A DNA stretch of 64,000 bases from Streptomyces liliifuscus (GCF_016598615.1 NZ_CP066831.1:4712001-4776000); one strand, 5' to 3'; positions 24,051-33,686 are shown, counted from the stretch's first letter. Numbers and translations: made by a program. Notes: a model not told the origin generated them from the sequence alone.

Positions 24051-25406
24051 CCCGCCGTTGTCCTGCTGTCCCGGGTCTCCTGGATCTCCCGGTTCCCCCG
24101 GGTCCTGTTGCCTCACGTTCTCTTGCTTCACGTTCTCTTGCTTCACGTCCTTCTGGCTCAGCGGCAGTTCGGCCACCACTTCGAAGCCGCCCTCGGGGCG
24201 GTGGCGGGCGAGGAGGCTGCCGCCGACGGACTGGGCCCGTTCGCGCATGCCGAGGAGGCCGAAGCCGCCGGTCCCGGTCCCGGTGTCACTGTCGCCGGAG
24301 GGCCGGGGAGGAGTCGCGCCGCCTCCGTCGTCGGTGACCGTGATGGTCAGCCGGTCGTCGGAGTGGGCGAGCCGGACCCGTGCCTCGCGCGCCGCCGCGT
24401 GTTTGGTGACGTTGGTGAGGGCTTCCTGCACGATCCTGAACGCCGTGTGATCCGCTCCCGGTGACAGCCGGTGCGGCGCGCCCTCGGTGGTGACGGTGAC
24501 CGCGAGTCCGGCGGACCGGAACGACTCGGTCAGGGCGGCCAGCCGGGCGAGTCCGACGGCGGGCACCGCGTGCGGCGCTTCCGGGTCGTCGTCCGTCTGT
24601 CTCAACAGGCCGACGGTCGCCTTGAGTTCACGCAGCGCCGAGGACGTGGAGACAGCGAAGTCGGCGAGGATCCCGTGGGCCCGGTCGGGGTCGGTGCGCA
24701 TGAGGTGGGTGATGGCACCGGCCTGGGCGTTGGCCAGCGCCAGATGCTGGGCCGTGACGTCGTGCAGCTCGCGGGCGATGCGCATCCGCTCCTCCGCGAC
24801 CCGGCGCCGCGCCTCCTCGTCACGGGTGCGCTCGGCGTGTTCGGCACGGGCCCGCACGGCGTCCACGTACGCCCGTCGCAGTCGGACCCAGCTGCCGAGT
24901 GCGGTCGGCAGCAGGACCCAGGCGGCGGGGCCGACCGTCTTGAGGTCCAGCGGGCGGTCGGCGGGGCCCGCGATCAGTTCGGTGGTCATCAGCAGGGCCG
25001 CGACCCCGATGGCACAGCACCTGCGGACGCCGTCGCGGTCGGTGCGCAGCGCGAACGAGTAGAGCGCCGCCATGAGCGGCCCCAGCGACAGGACCGTCTG
25101 CAACTGGCCGAGACCGGCCGCCGTCACGGCACAGGCGGTGGTCACGGCCACGGTGACGTACGGATGGGTGCGGTGCAGCGGCAGGGCCGCGCAGGAGACA
25201 CCCGAGAGCAGCAGCACGGCCCACCACGGGAGCGGGGGTGCGGCGCCCGTGGAGACGTACAGCGCGCCGGGCACGGAGACGGCGAACAGAAGCAGGGCGA
25301 TCGAGGTGTCGAGGACGCGGGGGCTGTTGCTCACGAGTCCGCGTACGGGTCTGCGTACGAGGCTGTGTACGAGTCCGCGTACGGGTCGCTGCCGGCTGGT
25401 GGTCAT
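24027..25406 (-). CDS. NarL-type sensor histidine kinase, orphan
   Basis: 459 residues. The N-terminal half has about five hydrophobic segments. The HisKA_3 dimerisation helix is RMRIARELHDVTAQHLAL with phospho-acceptor His215, followed by an HATPase domain with the N box EALTNVTKHA and the G box GFGLLGMRERA. There is no response regulator next to it. Its start carries a duplicated RPVRGLV motif (residues 7-13 and 19-25) encoded by a CGTACGGG-rich repeat. The C-terminal tail repeats KQENV and PGDPG, so both ends look slippage-expanded. The end overlaps the IclR gene tail to tail. Upstream on the same strand is the MMPL exporter, a possible functional partner. Confidence 0.88.
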   Translation of the reverse strand: MTTSRQRPVRGLVHSLVRRPVRGLVSNSPRVLDTSIALLLFAVSVPGALYVSTGAAPPLPWWAVLLLSGVSCAALPLHRTHPYVTVAVTTACAVTAAGLGQLQTVLSLGPLMAALYSFALRTDRDGVRRCCAIGVAALLMTTELIAGPADRPLDLKTVGPAAWVLLPTALGSWVRLRRAYVDAVRARAEHAERTRDEEARRRVAEERMRIARELHDVTAQHLALANAQAGAITHLMRTDPDRAHGILADFAVSTSSALRELKATVGLLRQTDDDPEAPHAVPAVGLARLAALTESFRSAGLAVTVTTEGAPHRLSPGADHTAFRIVQEALTNVTKHAAAREARVRLAHSDDRLTITVTDDGGGATPPRPSGDSDTGTGTGGFGLLGMRERAQSVGGSLLARHRPEGGFEVVAELPLSQKDVKQENVKQENVRQQDPGEPGDPGDPGQQDNGGSTPVGST

Positions 25407-25524
25407 CGGCGGATTCCTGTCGGGTGCTGGGCTCTGTACCGGATGCGTACGGGGGTGCCCGTACGAGGTTGCGTACGGGCCGAGGGCCGCCCCTGGGTGG
25501 CGGGCGGCCCTCGGTGGGTGACGG

Positions 25525-27768
25525 TCAGACGGTTGTGAACTCCGGCCTTGTCTCGTCTTCTTCGGTACGGGCCTCGGTGTGGCCCTCGTCCTTTTGGGCC
25601 TGCGGTGTCGCGGTCCGGTGGCTGAGGGCCTCGCCCTCCACGTCCACGCGGGGCAGGATCCGGTCCAGCCAACGGGGCATCCACCAGGCGGCCTTGCCGA
25701 GGAGGGCGAGGACGGCCGGGACGAGGGCCATGCGGACCACGAAGGCGTCGAAGAGGACGGCGATGGCGAGCCCGAAGCCGATCATCTTGATCATGGATTC
25801 GCCGGCGCCGATGAACCCGGAGAACACCGCCATCATGATCAGCGCGGCGGCCACCACGACCCGGGCGCTGTACCGGAAACCGGTCCGGATCGCCTGGCTC
25901 GGGCTGTCCCCGTGGACGTACGCCTCACGCATCCGGGCGACCAGGAACACCTCGTAGTCCATGGCCAGTCCGAAGACGATGCCCACCAGGAAGATCGGCA
26001 TCATGCTCATGATCGGGCCGGTCGTCTCGACCCCGATGAGCTCGGCGCCCCAGCCCCACTGGAAGACCGCGACGACGGAACCGAGGGCCGCGAGCACGGA
26101 GAGGAGGAAGCCGACGGCCGCCTTGACCGGGACGAGTACGGACCGGAAGACGACCATCAGCAGCAGGACGGCCAGGCCCACGACCAGGATCAGGTACGGG
26201 ATCAGCGCGTCCTGGGTCTTCTGGGCGACGTCGATGTTCAGTGCGGTGGTGCCGGTGACCTCGAACTCCGCGCCGGTGGAGGCCTCGGTCGCGGGACGGT
26301 CGGACCTGATGCTCTTGACCAGGTCCACGGTCTGCTCGCTGGTGGGTGCCGTGGACGGGATCGCGGAGAACACGGCGGTGTCCCCGGCCGAGTTGAACCG
26401 GGCCGGTGAGACGGACACGATCCCGTCGGTGGCGCCGATCCTCTCCTCGATCGTACGGACGGCGGTCTTCGGGTTCTCGGCGTTCCTTGCGTCCACGACG
26501 ACCGTGAGGGGCCCGTTGAAGCCGGGGCCGAAACCTTGGGCGAGGTCGTCGTAGGCGCGGCGTTCGGTGGTGGAGGTGGGCTTGGCCTCGGCTCCCGGCA
26601 TGCCCAGTTGGAGGTCCATGACGGGTATCGCGAGGGCCCCGAGTCCGACGACGGAGGCGATCAGGACGGGGACGGGGCGGCGCAGGACGAAGCGGGCCCA
26701 GCGGCTGCCGCCGTTGTTCTCGCCGCCCTCCTTGATACGTCCGCTCCTGCGGGCTTTGCGCGAGAGAACGGCGTTGGGCCAGAACCCGAGCACGGCCGGG
26801 ACCAGCGTCAGCGCGATCAGCACACCGACGACGACCGCGCCGGCCGCGGCGAGCCCCATCTTGGTGAGCATCGGGATGCCGACCACCGAGAGTCCGGCCA
26901 GCGCGATGACGACGGTGAGCCCGGCGAAGACGACGGCGGATCCGGCGGTGCCGGTGGCGAGCCCTGCCGCCTCCTTCGGGGCGTGGCCCTTGGCGCGCTC
27001 CTCGCGGTAGCGGGAGACGATGAATACGGCGTAGTCGATGCCGCAGGCCAGGCCCAGCATGGTGGCGAGGGTGCCGGTCGTGGACGACAGACCGAACGCA
27101 CTGGCCAGCGCCATGATCGACGCCATGCTGACGCCGACGCCGAGGACCGCGGTGAGCAGCGGAAGACCGGCGGCGGCGAGCGACCCGAAGGTGATCAGCA
27201 GTACGAAGGCGGCGATGGCGATACCGATCGCCTCAGCCGAGCCGCCGGCCGAGGGCTGGGTCTCCAGGGCGGTTCCGCCGACCTCGACCGTGAGGCCCGT
27301 GTCCCGGGCCTGCTCGACCGCGCTCTCCAGCCGGTGCTTGGCGGCGTCGGTCAGGTCGTCCGCGTCGGCCTTGTAGGTGACGGTGGCGTACGCGGTCGTC
27401 GCGTCCTTGCTGACCGCCTTCGCCTGGAAGGGGTTGACGGCGCTCGCGACCTGCGGTCCGTCGGCGGCGCGCTCGACCAGGGTGTCGACGGCCTTGCGGT
27501 GGTCGGCGGCGGTGATCTTCTGCCCGTCGGGCGCGACGAACACGATACGGGCGGTCGCGCCGTCGGCATCGGTCCCGGGGAAGCGCTGCTCCATCAGGTC
27601 GAACGCCTTCTGGGACTCGATGCCCGGCATGCTGTTCGTCGCGTCGGGGACGGCGGGCGCCTTGGCGGCACCGAACCCGACGGCGGCGAGCACCGCCACC
27701 CACAGCAAGGTGACGTACCAGCGCCTTCGGAAGGCCAGCCGGCCGAGTCGGTAGAGGAAAGTAGCCAC
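25525..27768 (-). CDS. MMPL-family RND transporter
   Basis: 747-residue membrane transporter with two MMPL repeats. Each has an extracytoplasmic domain followed by a TM bundle. Conserved DYAVFIVSRYREERAKG (first bundle) and MDYEVFLVARMREAYVHG (second bundle) carry the Asp residues for proton coupling. Such proteins export lipids, siderophores or drugs in actinobacteria. The start GTG 27768 has GGAG 8 nt upstream; a longer reading to 27816 lacks a site. It is divergent from the histidine-kinase-like gene at 28080, with a perfect 20-bp palindrome between them. Charged C-terminal tail (TEARTEEDETRPE) is cytoplasmic. Confidence 0.9.
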   Translation of the reverse strand: MATFLYRLGRLAFRRRWYVTLLWVAVLAAVGFGAAKAPAVPDATNSMPGIESQKAFDLMEQRFPGTDADGATARIVFVAPDGQKITAADHRKAVDTLVERAADGPQVASAVNPFQAKAVSKDATTAYATVTYKADADDLTDAAKHRLESAVEQARDTGLTVEVGGTALETQPSAGGSAEAIGIAIAAFVLLITFGSLAAAGLPLLTAVLGVGVSMASIMALASAFGLSSTTGTLATMLGLACGIDYAVFIVSRYREERAKGHAPKEAAGLATGTAGSAVVFAGLTVVIALAGLSVVGIPMLTKMGLAAAGAVVVGVLIALTLVPAVLGFWPNAVLSRKARRSGRIKEGGENNGGSRWARFVLRRPVPVLIASVVGLGALAIPVMDLQLGMPGAEAKPTSTTERRAYDDLAQGFGPGFNGPLTVVVDARNAENPKTAVRTIEERIGATDGIVSVSPARFNSAGDTAVFSAIPSTAPTSEQTVDLVKSIRSDRPATEASTGAEFEVTGTTALNIDVAQKTQDALIPYLILVVGLAVLLLMVVFRSVLVPVKAAVGFLLSVLAALGSVVAVFQWGWGAELIGVETTGPIMSMMPIFLVGIVFGLAMDYEVFLVARMREAYVHGDSPSQAIRTGFRYSARVVVAAALIMMAVFSGFIGAGESMIKMIGFGLAIAVLFDAFVVRMALVPAVLALLGKAAWWMPRWLDRILPRVDVEGEALSHRTATPQAQKDEGHTEARTEEDETRPEFTTV

Positions 27769-28079
27769 GGGGGGTCTCCAGGGGTCGCGTACGTCGGGAG
27801 GTGTGGGGCGAGGCATGGCTGTGCTTCGGGCGATGGGCCAGGTAGTGCGTCAGGCAGTGGGTCGTTGAGGCAGTGGGCCGGGGTTGCCCCGTGGCCCGGC
27901 TCCCTCCGGGGGACCGTCGGCCCTCCGGGGGAGCCGTCGACTTCCGAGATCAACGATCCCGGCGGTGGCCCGGCGCCACGAGAGAGCGCGCTCCCGAACC
28001 GTGGTGTAGCGGGCTACACCATCAGGACGGGGCCCCGCTCTCCCGCGCTGGGCACCCCGCGGCTCCTAGCCTGAACGGC
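27769..28079. other. 311-bp divergent promoter region, MMPL / kinase-like gene
   Basis: Contains GCAGTGGGTCGTTGAGGCAGTGGGCC short direct-repeat-like sequence near 27856 and a perfect palindrome at 28002-28021. TAGCCT at about 28067 could be a -10 for a near-leaderless transcript of the kinase-like gene. No coding features are seen. Confidence 0.6.
28002..28021. promoter_or_regulatory. Perfect palindrome TGGTGTAGC-GG-GCTACACCA
   Basis: 9-bp perfect arms with a 2-bp spacer, 59 bp before the kinase-like gene and 234 bp before the MMPL start. The shape and perfection suggest a dimeric repressor or response-regulator operator. The cognate protein is not evident locally, since no response regulator or TetR gene is adjacent. 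Confidence 0.65.
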
Positions 28080-29237
28080 ATGAGGAAGACGACGCGGCAG
28101 GCGGCCGGGGCAACGGTCCAGCTGGCCGGGGCCGCGGTCCTGACCTTCGGCACGATGCTCTTCCTCACGGTCCTGCTGATCACGGCCACGGCCACCCTCG
28201 CGGTGGTGGGCGCGGGGCTGCTCCCCGAGACGGTGACGCTGGTGCGCCGGATCGCCGGGGCCAAGCGCCGCCAGGTGACGCGGTGGACGGGCGAGCGGAT
28301 CCCGGAGGCCTACCTCCCCCTGGACGACGGCCCGCTCCGCGCCCGTCTGCGTACCGCGGTCCACGACCCCGGCACGCTCATGGACCTGCGCTGGATGTTC
28401 GCCGAGTACGGCTACGGCAGCGTGCTGCCGATCCTGGTGCTCCCGCTGTGGCCGGCGGCGCTGCTGGTGGACGGAGTGCGCTGCGGACTCCTGAACCGCG
28501 AACCGCTCGTCCTCCCCCTGATCATCCGACTCGCGGACCTGGAAGCGAGCTGGTCCACCGCCCTGCTCAGGCCCTCCCCCAGGGCACGTCTCAGCGAGCG
28601 GGTCGAGGAACTGACCGCGACGAGGGCGGGAGTGGTCGCCGCCCACGAGGCCGAACTGCGCCGCATCGAACAGGACTTGCAGGACGGCACCCAGGCCCGT
28701 CTGGTCTCCCTCTCCATGCGCCTGGGCCTCGCGAAACGCGCGTACGAACGCGACCCCGCGGCGGCCCGCAAGCTCCTGGACGACGCCCAGGACCAGGCGG
28801 AGGAGGCGCTGACGGAACTCCGCCACGTCGTCCGCGGGATCCACCCGCCGATCCTCACCGACCGCGGGCTGGCGGGCGCCGTACGGGCCCTCGCCGCGAG
28901 CAGCGGCCTCGACGTCACCGTCGACACGGGTGACCTGGAGAGCAGCCCCAGGGCCCCGGCGGGCGTCGAGGCAGCCGCCTACTTCACCGTGGCCGAAGCC
29001 CTGGCCAACGCCGCGAAACACAGCGGTTCCAACCGCGCCTCGGTCCGACTCGCCCGCGTGGCAACGGGGTTGACCGTGACCGTCTCCGACGAGGGCCACG
29101 GCGGCGCCGACGAGACAACCGGCTCGGGCCTCCTCGGAATGCGCCGCCGCATCGCCGCCCTCGACGGCACCGTACGCCTGACAAGCCCCACGGGAGGCCC
29201 GACGGTGATCGAGGCGGGTCTGCCGTGCGGGTGGTGA
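28080..29237 (+). CDS. NarL-type histidine-kinase-like protein with Gln in place of the phospho-His
   Basis: 385 residues. N-terminal hydrophobic segments and a PspC/DUF-like membrane region are followed by a HisKA_3 helix ELRRIEQDLQDGTQARLVSL and an HATPase domain (EALANAAKHSGSN; GSGLLGMRRRIAALDG). In the usual motif LHDG the histidine is the phosphate acceptor; here codon 201 is CAG (Gln). The rest of the kinase looks intact, so ATP binding may remain while autophosphorylation at the normal site cannot occur. There is no response regulator downstream: the next gene, 31 bp away, is the convergent CHAT gene. It could be a signalling pseudo-kinase or the relic of a lost two-component pair. Confidence 0.8.
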   Translation: MRKTTRQAAGATVQLAGAAVLTFGTMLFLTVLLITATATLAVVGAGLLPETVTLVRRIAGAKRRQVTRWTGERIPEAYLPLDDGPLRARLRTAVHDPGTLMDLRWMFAEYGYGSVLPILVLPLWPAALLVDGVRCGLLNREPLVLPLIIRLADLEASWSTALLRPSPRARLSERVEELTATRAGVVAAHEAELRRIEQDLQDGTQARLVSLSMRLGLAKRAYERDPAAARKLLDDAQDQAEEALTELRHVVRGIHPPILTDRGLAGAVRALAASSGLDVTVDTGDLESSPRAPAGVEAAAYFTVAEALANAAKHSGSNRASVRLARVATGLTVTVSDEGHGGADETTGSGLLGMRRRIAALDGTVRLTSPTGGPTVIEAGLPCGW

Positions 29238-29268
29238 GCGGGGTGCACGGGATCCGGGGCGGCGACGC

Positions 29269-32142
29269 TCACCGCCCGGTGTGCACGAAGGCCGCCCAGG
29301 ACGCGACGGCCGACCGGTCGTGGCCGCGGAGCTGGGCGCGCATCCTGCCGGGCATGGCCTCAGGCGGTTTCCGGCGGCCGACCATGCACAACTGTGCCGT
29401 GCGCAGGGCGTCCGCCGGTGCCAGGCCCTCCTCCTTGAGGAAGTGGTGGAACATGAACATCAGCACCGAGGTCGCCTCGTCCGGCACGCTCCAGGTCGCG
29501 CTCACCACCGACCGGACCCGGCCGGCCAGCAGCGTGGTGCTCAGGCTGAACGCCTCGTCGTAACCCCGCCCGGACCGGCCGCTGCTGCACGCGGCCAGGA
29601 CGGCGAGCGCGATGCCGCGGTCCGGGTCGGCGCCCAGGGTCCGGACCAGCAACTCGGCCGCGAGGTGTTCACCACGGTCGAGCAGCAGATAGGAACTGTC
29701 CCTCGCCGAAGTGCTCTGCTGGACGATTCCGTGGCAGGCCAGATGCATCATGGTGCCGCCGTCGGGATCCGCGAGCCAGCGCAGCACCTCGTCGCGGGTG
29801 CCCGCTCCTTCCGGGCTCGGCTCTCCGTCGGGCAGCCTGCCGACGTATCGCGCGTCCGGATAGAAGCAGTCCTTGATCGCCAGCGCTTCGAGGCGAGCGG
29901 CGGGCAGGTCCGCCGCCTTCCCGGCGGGATCGGGGTCGCCGATCACCAGCCCCTGCTCGGTGAGGGGCACCGGGTCGCGCCAGGCCGACTCGCACAGCAG
30001 CCGGGCGGACGGCGTGTAGGAGAAGACGACGCGCTCCATCGCGTACCGCCATGTCCCGTCCGCCGACCGGGTGCGCGCCGCGTGCCACGGCACCCGGGCC
30101 AGTTCCCGTACGGGAATCAGCACCAGCCGCGCCGGGCGGTCCGCGGGCAGGTTCAGGTGGCGCTCGACGAGCGGCCCGATCGCGGCCTCCCACGCCCACT
30201 CGCAGATCTCCTCGAGCGCCTGCGGGGCCTTGCCCTGTGCGGTCACCAGGGCGCTGTCCCGGGTGCGCGCGTCCCTGTCCGTCATGCCCTGGGCCGCGTC
30301 GGAGACGAAGGCCTCGAACGCCGCCATCCCGGTGTCGTTCAGCTTCGGCAGCAGGAGCCGGCTCGGGGGTGCGTCGGCCGGGATCACCACCGCGGCGCCG
30401 TTGAGCTCGTCGCCCGGCACCAGGTAGACCAGCGCGTCCGCGCCGAGCGCGCGCAGGGCCGCCCTCGTCTCGTGGGGCTCCGGCGGGTCGAGCAGCCGTG
30501 TCGTGCCCGCGGCCGGACTGGCCGTCGGCGAGCCGTCGGCCGTCAGCTCGACGCCCGCCAGCGCGCCGATGACCCGGCGCCGCAGCTCGCCCGGCACGTC
30601 GTCCGGCGTGTGGCTCCGCTGCGCCTGGGCCCATTCCCGGGCCAGTGCCGGATTGCCCCCGGCGGTGAGCCGTGCCTCGATGCCACGGGTCTCGGTCGTG
30701 GCGTAGAGGATCAGTCCGCGGCCCGCGTCCAGGGCGGTGGCGGCGCCTTCCGGGTCATGGTCCATCAGACACAGTCGCGCCGTGTCCAGGGCGTCGCCGG
30801 CCGCGTCGCGTGCGGTGGCCTGCATCTCGTCGGGCGTCGACTGGAGCAGCACGCTCCACGCGTGGCCGCGCAGTCCGCTCAGGGCCGTCGACCGGCCCAG
30901 CTCGTTGCGGCCGGCGAGCCGGTAGGCGTGGGCCAGCGGCATGGCGGTCATGGTCCACAGCGCATGGGTGCTGGACTCGGCCCGCCGCCAGGCCTGTTCG
31001 AGCAGTTCCGTGCCGGTCCTGAGGTCGCGCCTGCCACCCGACATCTCGACCCGGCGCAGATGCGCGACCCCGGCGAACATCAGGTAGTACGTCCGTCGCG
31101 GGTCGTGTTCGGTGGCGACGGACAGAGCCTGGGTGAGGTGTTGAACGGCGCTGTCCACCGACTCCGGTGTGTCCGTGGCGAGTTCGGCGGTGCCGAGCTG
31201 GGACAGCCGAAGGGCACGTTCGTTGTCCGGGATTCCTTGCTGGTCGGCCATCTCCTCGAACATGCGCAGGTGATCGCCACTGGCCGGATTCACGTACTGC
31301 CCGCGACGGGGGTTCCCGCCGCCTGCCGTACTGCCGGTCTGAAGCATCTCCAGAAACGGGACGAGCTGGTTCCACGCCTCGTCCACCGCCGCCCGCAGCG
31401 GATCGCCCACGGGCAGCCGGAGCGAGGCCTCGCGGAGTTCCTCCAGCTTCTCCATGGCGCCCTCGGGGTCGCCACGCATGGCCTTGGCGTTCGCCTCCTG
31501 CAGCAGTGCCATCACCGTGCCGCGGTCGAGCAGCGGCGACTGTGGGCCCAGGCCGTCGGCGAACGCGCGGACGTCCTTGGCCAGTCGTTGGGCTCCGGCC
31601 ACATTGGCGTCGTCCTGGGTGACCAGGTGCTGCAGTCCCATCCGCGCCGTGTCGACCAGGGTGGCGTGGGGCTGGGTGTCGCCGACGATCCGCGCGTACC
31701 GCTCCAGTTCCTGCAGCGCGGCGCGCGGGCTGAACCCCGGCCGGTTCTCCTGCCAGGCCACCAGCAGGTCCGCCGCCCGCAGCGCGGCGGATGTCGTGGG
31801 CCAGTCCGGCAGCGGGGACGGGTCCGTGTCGGCGATGTCCGCGAGAGTCATCGCGCGGGGCATCCGTACGGATCCCATGAGCCCTCCCGACCTGAGGAGA
31901 GCGGTCGCCAGCACGGACGCCAGTTTGGCCCGGCCGGGCAGATCCGCCGGCAGGGTGCCGAAGTCCGCGAGGGCGCTGTCGATGTCCGCGGGGTCCCTGC
32001 CGATCTCCTCATAGCGGCTGGCCCGCATCCAGCAGCGCGCGAAGAGCCATGGCGCGCGGTCGTCCGCGCCGACCGACTCGATGGCCCGAGTGGTGCGTGC
32101 GATGACCGTGGCCAGCGCGTCCACCGACGCCGTGTCACTCAT
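29269..32142 (-). CDS. CHAT-domain (caspase-like HetF-associated) protease with helical-repeat N-terminus
   Basis: 957 residues. The first roughly 560 residues are alpha-helical and TPR-like (LTQALSVATEHDPRRTYYLMFAGVAHL; AWRRAESSTHALWTMTAMPLAHAYRLAGRNELG). The CHAT domain follows from about residue 680. The catalytic dyad is His804 (MMHLACHG) and Cys852 (LAVLAACSSGR), with the normal spacing of about 48 residues. The domain ends with the ASWAAFVHTGR segment typical of CHAT proteins. The ATG follows AAAGGAG. It is the last gene of the five-gene minus-strand island, 118 bp after the cyclase-like gene. Likely role: regulated proteolysis, with the helical part binding partners or substrates. Targets are unknown. 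Confidence 0.85.
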   Translation of the reverse strand: MSDTASVDALATVIARTTRAIESVGADDRAPWLFARCWMRASRYEEIGRDPADIDSALADFGTLPADLPGRAKLASVLATALLRSGGLMGSVRMPRAMTLADIADTDPSPLPDWPTTSAALRAADLLVAWQENRPGFSPRAALQELERYARIVGDTQPHATLVDTARMGLQHLVTQDDANVAGAQRLAKDVRAFADGLGPQSPLLDRGTVMALLQEANAKAMRGDPEGAMEKLEELREASLRLPVGDPLRAAVDEAWNQLVPFLEMLQTGSTAGGGNPRRGQYVNPASGDHLRMFEEMADQQGIPDNERALRLSQLGTAELATDTPESVDSAVQHLTQALSVATEHDPRRTYYLMFAGVAHLRRVEMSGGRRDLRTGTELLEQAWRRAESSTHALWTMTAMPLAHAYRLAGRNELGRSTALSGLRGHAWSVLLQSTPDEMQATARDAAGDALDTARLCLMDHDPEGAATALDAGRGLILYATTETRGIEARLTAGGNPALAREWAQAQRSHTPDDVPGELRRRVIGALAGVELTADGSPTASPAAGTTRLLDPPEPHETRAALRALGADALVYLVPGDELNGAAVVIPADAPPSRLLLPKLNDTGMAAFEAFVSDAAQGMTDRDARTRDSALVTAQGKAPQALEEICEWAWEAAIGPLVERHLNLPADRPARLVLIPVRELARVPWHAARTRSADGTWRYAMERVVFSYTPSARLLCESAWRDPVPLTEQGLVIGDPDPAGKAADLPAARLEALAIKDCFYPDARYVGRLPDGEPSPEGAGTRDEVLRWLADPDGGTMMHLACHGIVQQSTSARDSSYLLLDRGEHLAAELLVRTLGADPDRGIALAVLAACSSGRSGRGYDEAFSLSTTLLAGRVRSVVSATWSVPDEATSVLMFMFHHFLKEEGLAPADALRTAQLCMVGRRKPPEAMPGRMRAQLRGHDRSAVASWAAFVHTGR

Positions 32143-32260
32143 GTCGGCTCCTTTGCCGATAGAGACCAGAACACATGAACGAAACCGAAGGGAGAAAGGA
32201 GGAAGGAGAAAGAGAAAGCGGAAGGGGAAGGGGGCAACGAGGGCGAGTGCGGGAAACCGG

Positions 32261-33634
32261 TCAGCCTTCGCCCGCGGAGCGCATCGCACGGACCCACGCG
32301 ACTGCGGTGAAGTTCTTGGCCGCGATCTCGATCTCCACCTTCTCGAAGCCGACGGCCGACAGTCCCTCGTAGCCGGTGTCGACGAGATCCTGGTAGAGCG
32401 TGTCCGAGAAGGCGGCCACAAGGTCGGTGCCGGGGGATTCGGCGAGGACGCGGCGTACGGGGTCGGAGTCGAGTACGCGGAAGAGGGCGACCACGGCGGA
32501 GCCCGCGTATCCGCTGTCCGCCTCGTGCACGATGCCCTGGTGCAGGCTGGCCCGCATGCGGACGCTGCCCAGGTCGCCCGGCGAACTCTCTTGCCCGGCA
32601 ACGGAGTTCGCCTCCGTGGCCCGTTCGTTGGCCGCCGCCAGGCCTGCCGTCAGTCCGTCCAGGAGCCCGGGTACGACTCTGGTCTCGTCGACGTCGGGTT
32701 CGAGGACGAGCAGATAGCCGTCGCCCTGGGCCTGCCTGCCGCAGCGCTCCCAGACCACGCCGACCCGCTCGCACGCCGCGCGCAGCGTGCGAAGCAGAAC
32801 GCGCTGCAACCGGACCATGTCGGCGTTGTCGCGGGCGCTGTACTTCTCGATGTCGACCGCGAGGCACAGCCGCCGAAGCCCCGGAGGCAGCCTCTCGTCG
32901 TCCGGCTCCGGCCCATCGGACTCCCGCATCCGGTCCTCGTACGTGGCCAGCGCCCAGGCTCCGGGGAACGCCCCTTGGTGCATGAGCGGGGTGACCGCCG
33001 GCCATGCCTCCGCCGCCCTGACGCGGAACGGCGTGTCGTAGGGGGTCTGTGCCGCCCTGCGCCGAAGGGCGCCGCCGAGCACCGGCTGCACGGTCGTCGT
33101 GCTCAGGCTGACCCGGCCGGACACGTCTGCCGAGGACGCCGGCATCCGCACCACAGCCTGGGCCCACCGTCCGTCGGGGCGGAGCGCGCCGCCGCGCCCC
33201 GGGGCCCTGAAGGTCCAGCGGAGCCGTTGGCGTCCGAGTCCGAACACGGAGATCTCCGTCCCGTCGGCGGCAACGGTGCCGGGAGCGGGGTCGAGGCTCA
33301 GCGCGTGCATGCCGTCGGCCAGGTGGACGGTGAGGGTGACCTGTTCGTATCGGCGTCCGTCCGGCAGTTCCTCCAGGTCGAACGGGAAGCAGACGAGGAA
33401 CTCGCGGTCCGGGTCCGCCGTCGCGGGCCGGCGGGCCTGGTTCCGGAGGGCGTAGGCGAGCGGGCGGCCGAGGGAGACGCCGCCGATCCGGTCGTGGACG
33501 GGCTGTCCTCCGCCCTTGGGAACCACTCCGTCGAGGGCGAGGAGGTCCGGCGTGCCGAGCACGTCGCCGTGCGCCGCCCCACCGTCACCGCGGCCGTCGT
33601 CCGCACCCGTGTGTGCCGTGTCGTTGTCCCGCAT
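32261..33634 (-). CDS. Divergent class-III nucleotide-cyclase-like protein
   Basis: 457 residues. The N-terminal half (about 1-250) is an unrecognised, probably beta-rich domain. The C-terminal half aligns with class III cyclase catalytic cores. The first metal Asp is D261 in LAVDIEKYSARD and the second is D305 in AQGDGYLLVLE, 44 residues apart as in true cyclases. The purine-specifying Lys of K-x-x-GDG is Gln here, and in GSAVVALFRVL the catalytic Asn is Val although the Arg is kept. It could therefore use another substrate, be inactive, or only bind nucleotide. It lies 52 bp downstream of a Crp/Fnr regulator and upstream of a CHAT protease. The assignment is by motif inspection only. Confidence 0.6.
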   Translation of the reverse strand: MRDNDTAHTGADDGRGDGGAAHGDVLGTPDLLALDGVVPKGGGQPVHDRIGGVSLGRPLAYALRNQARRPATADPDREFLVCFPFDLEELPDGRRYEQVTLTVHLADGMHALSLDPAPGTVAADGTEISVFGLGRQRLRWTFRAPGRGGALRPDGRWAQAVVRMPASSADVSGRVSLSTTTVQPVLGGALRRRAAQTPYDTPFRVRAAEAWPAVTPLMHQGAFPGAWALATYEDRMRESDGPEPDDERLPPGLRRLCLAVDIEKYSARDNADMVRLQRVLLRTLRAACERVGVVWERCGRQAQGDGYLLVLEPDVDETRVVPGLLDGLTAGLAAANERATEANSVAGQESSPGDLGSVRMRASLHQGIVHEADSGYAGSAVVALFRVLDSDPVRRVLAESPGTDLVAAFSDTLYQDLVDTGYEGLSAVGFEKVEIEIAAKNFTAVAWVRAMRSAGEG

Positions 33635-33686
33635 CCGTCCGGTTCCCCCTCGTTTCCGTGCCGTGCGCGTCCGGTACCGGCTCCGG

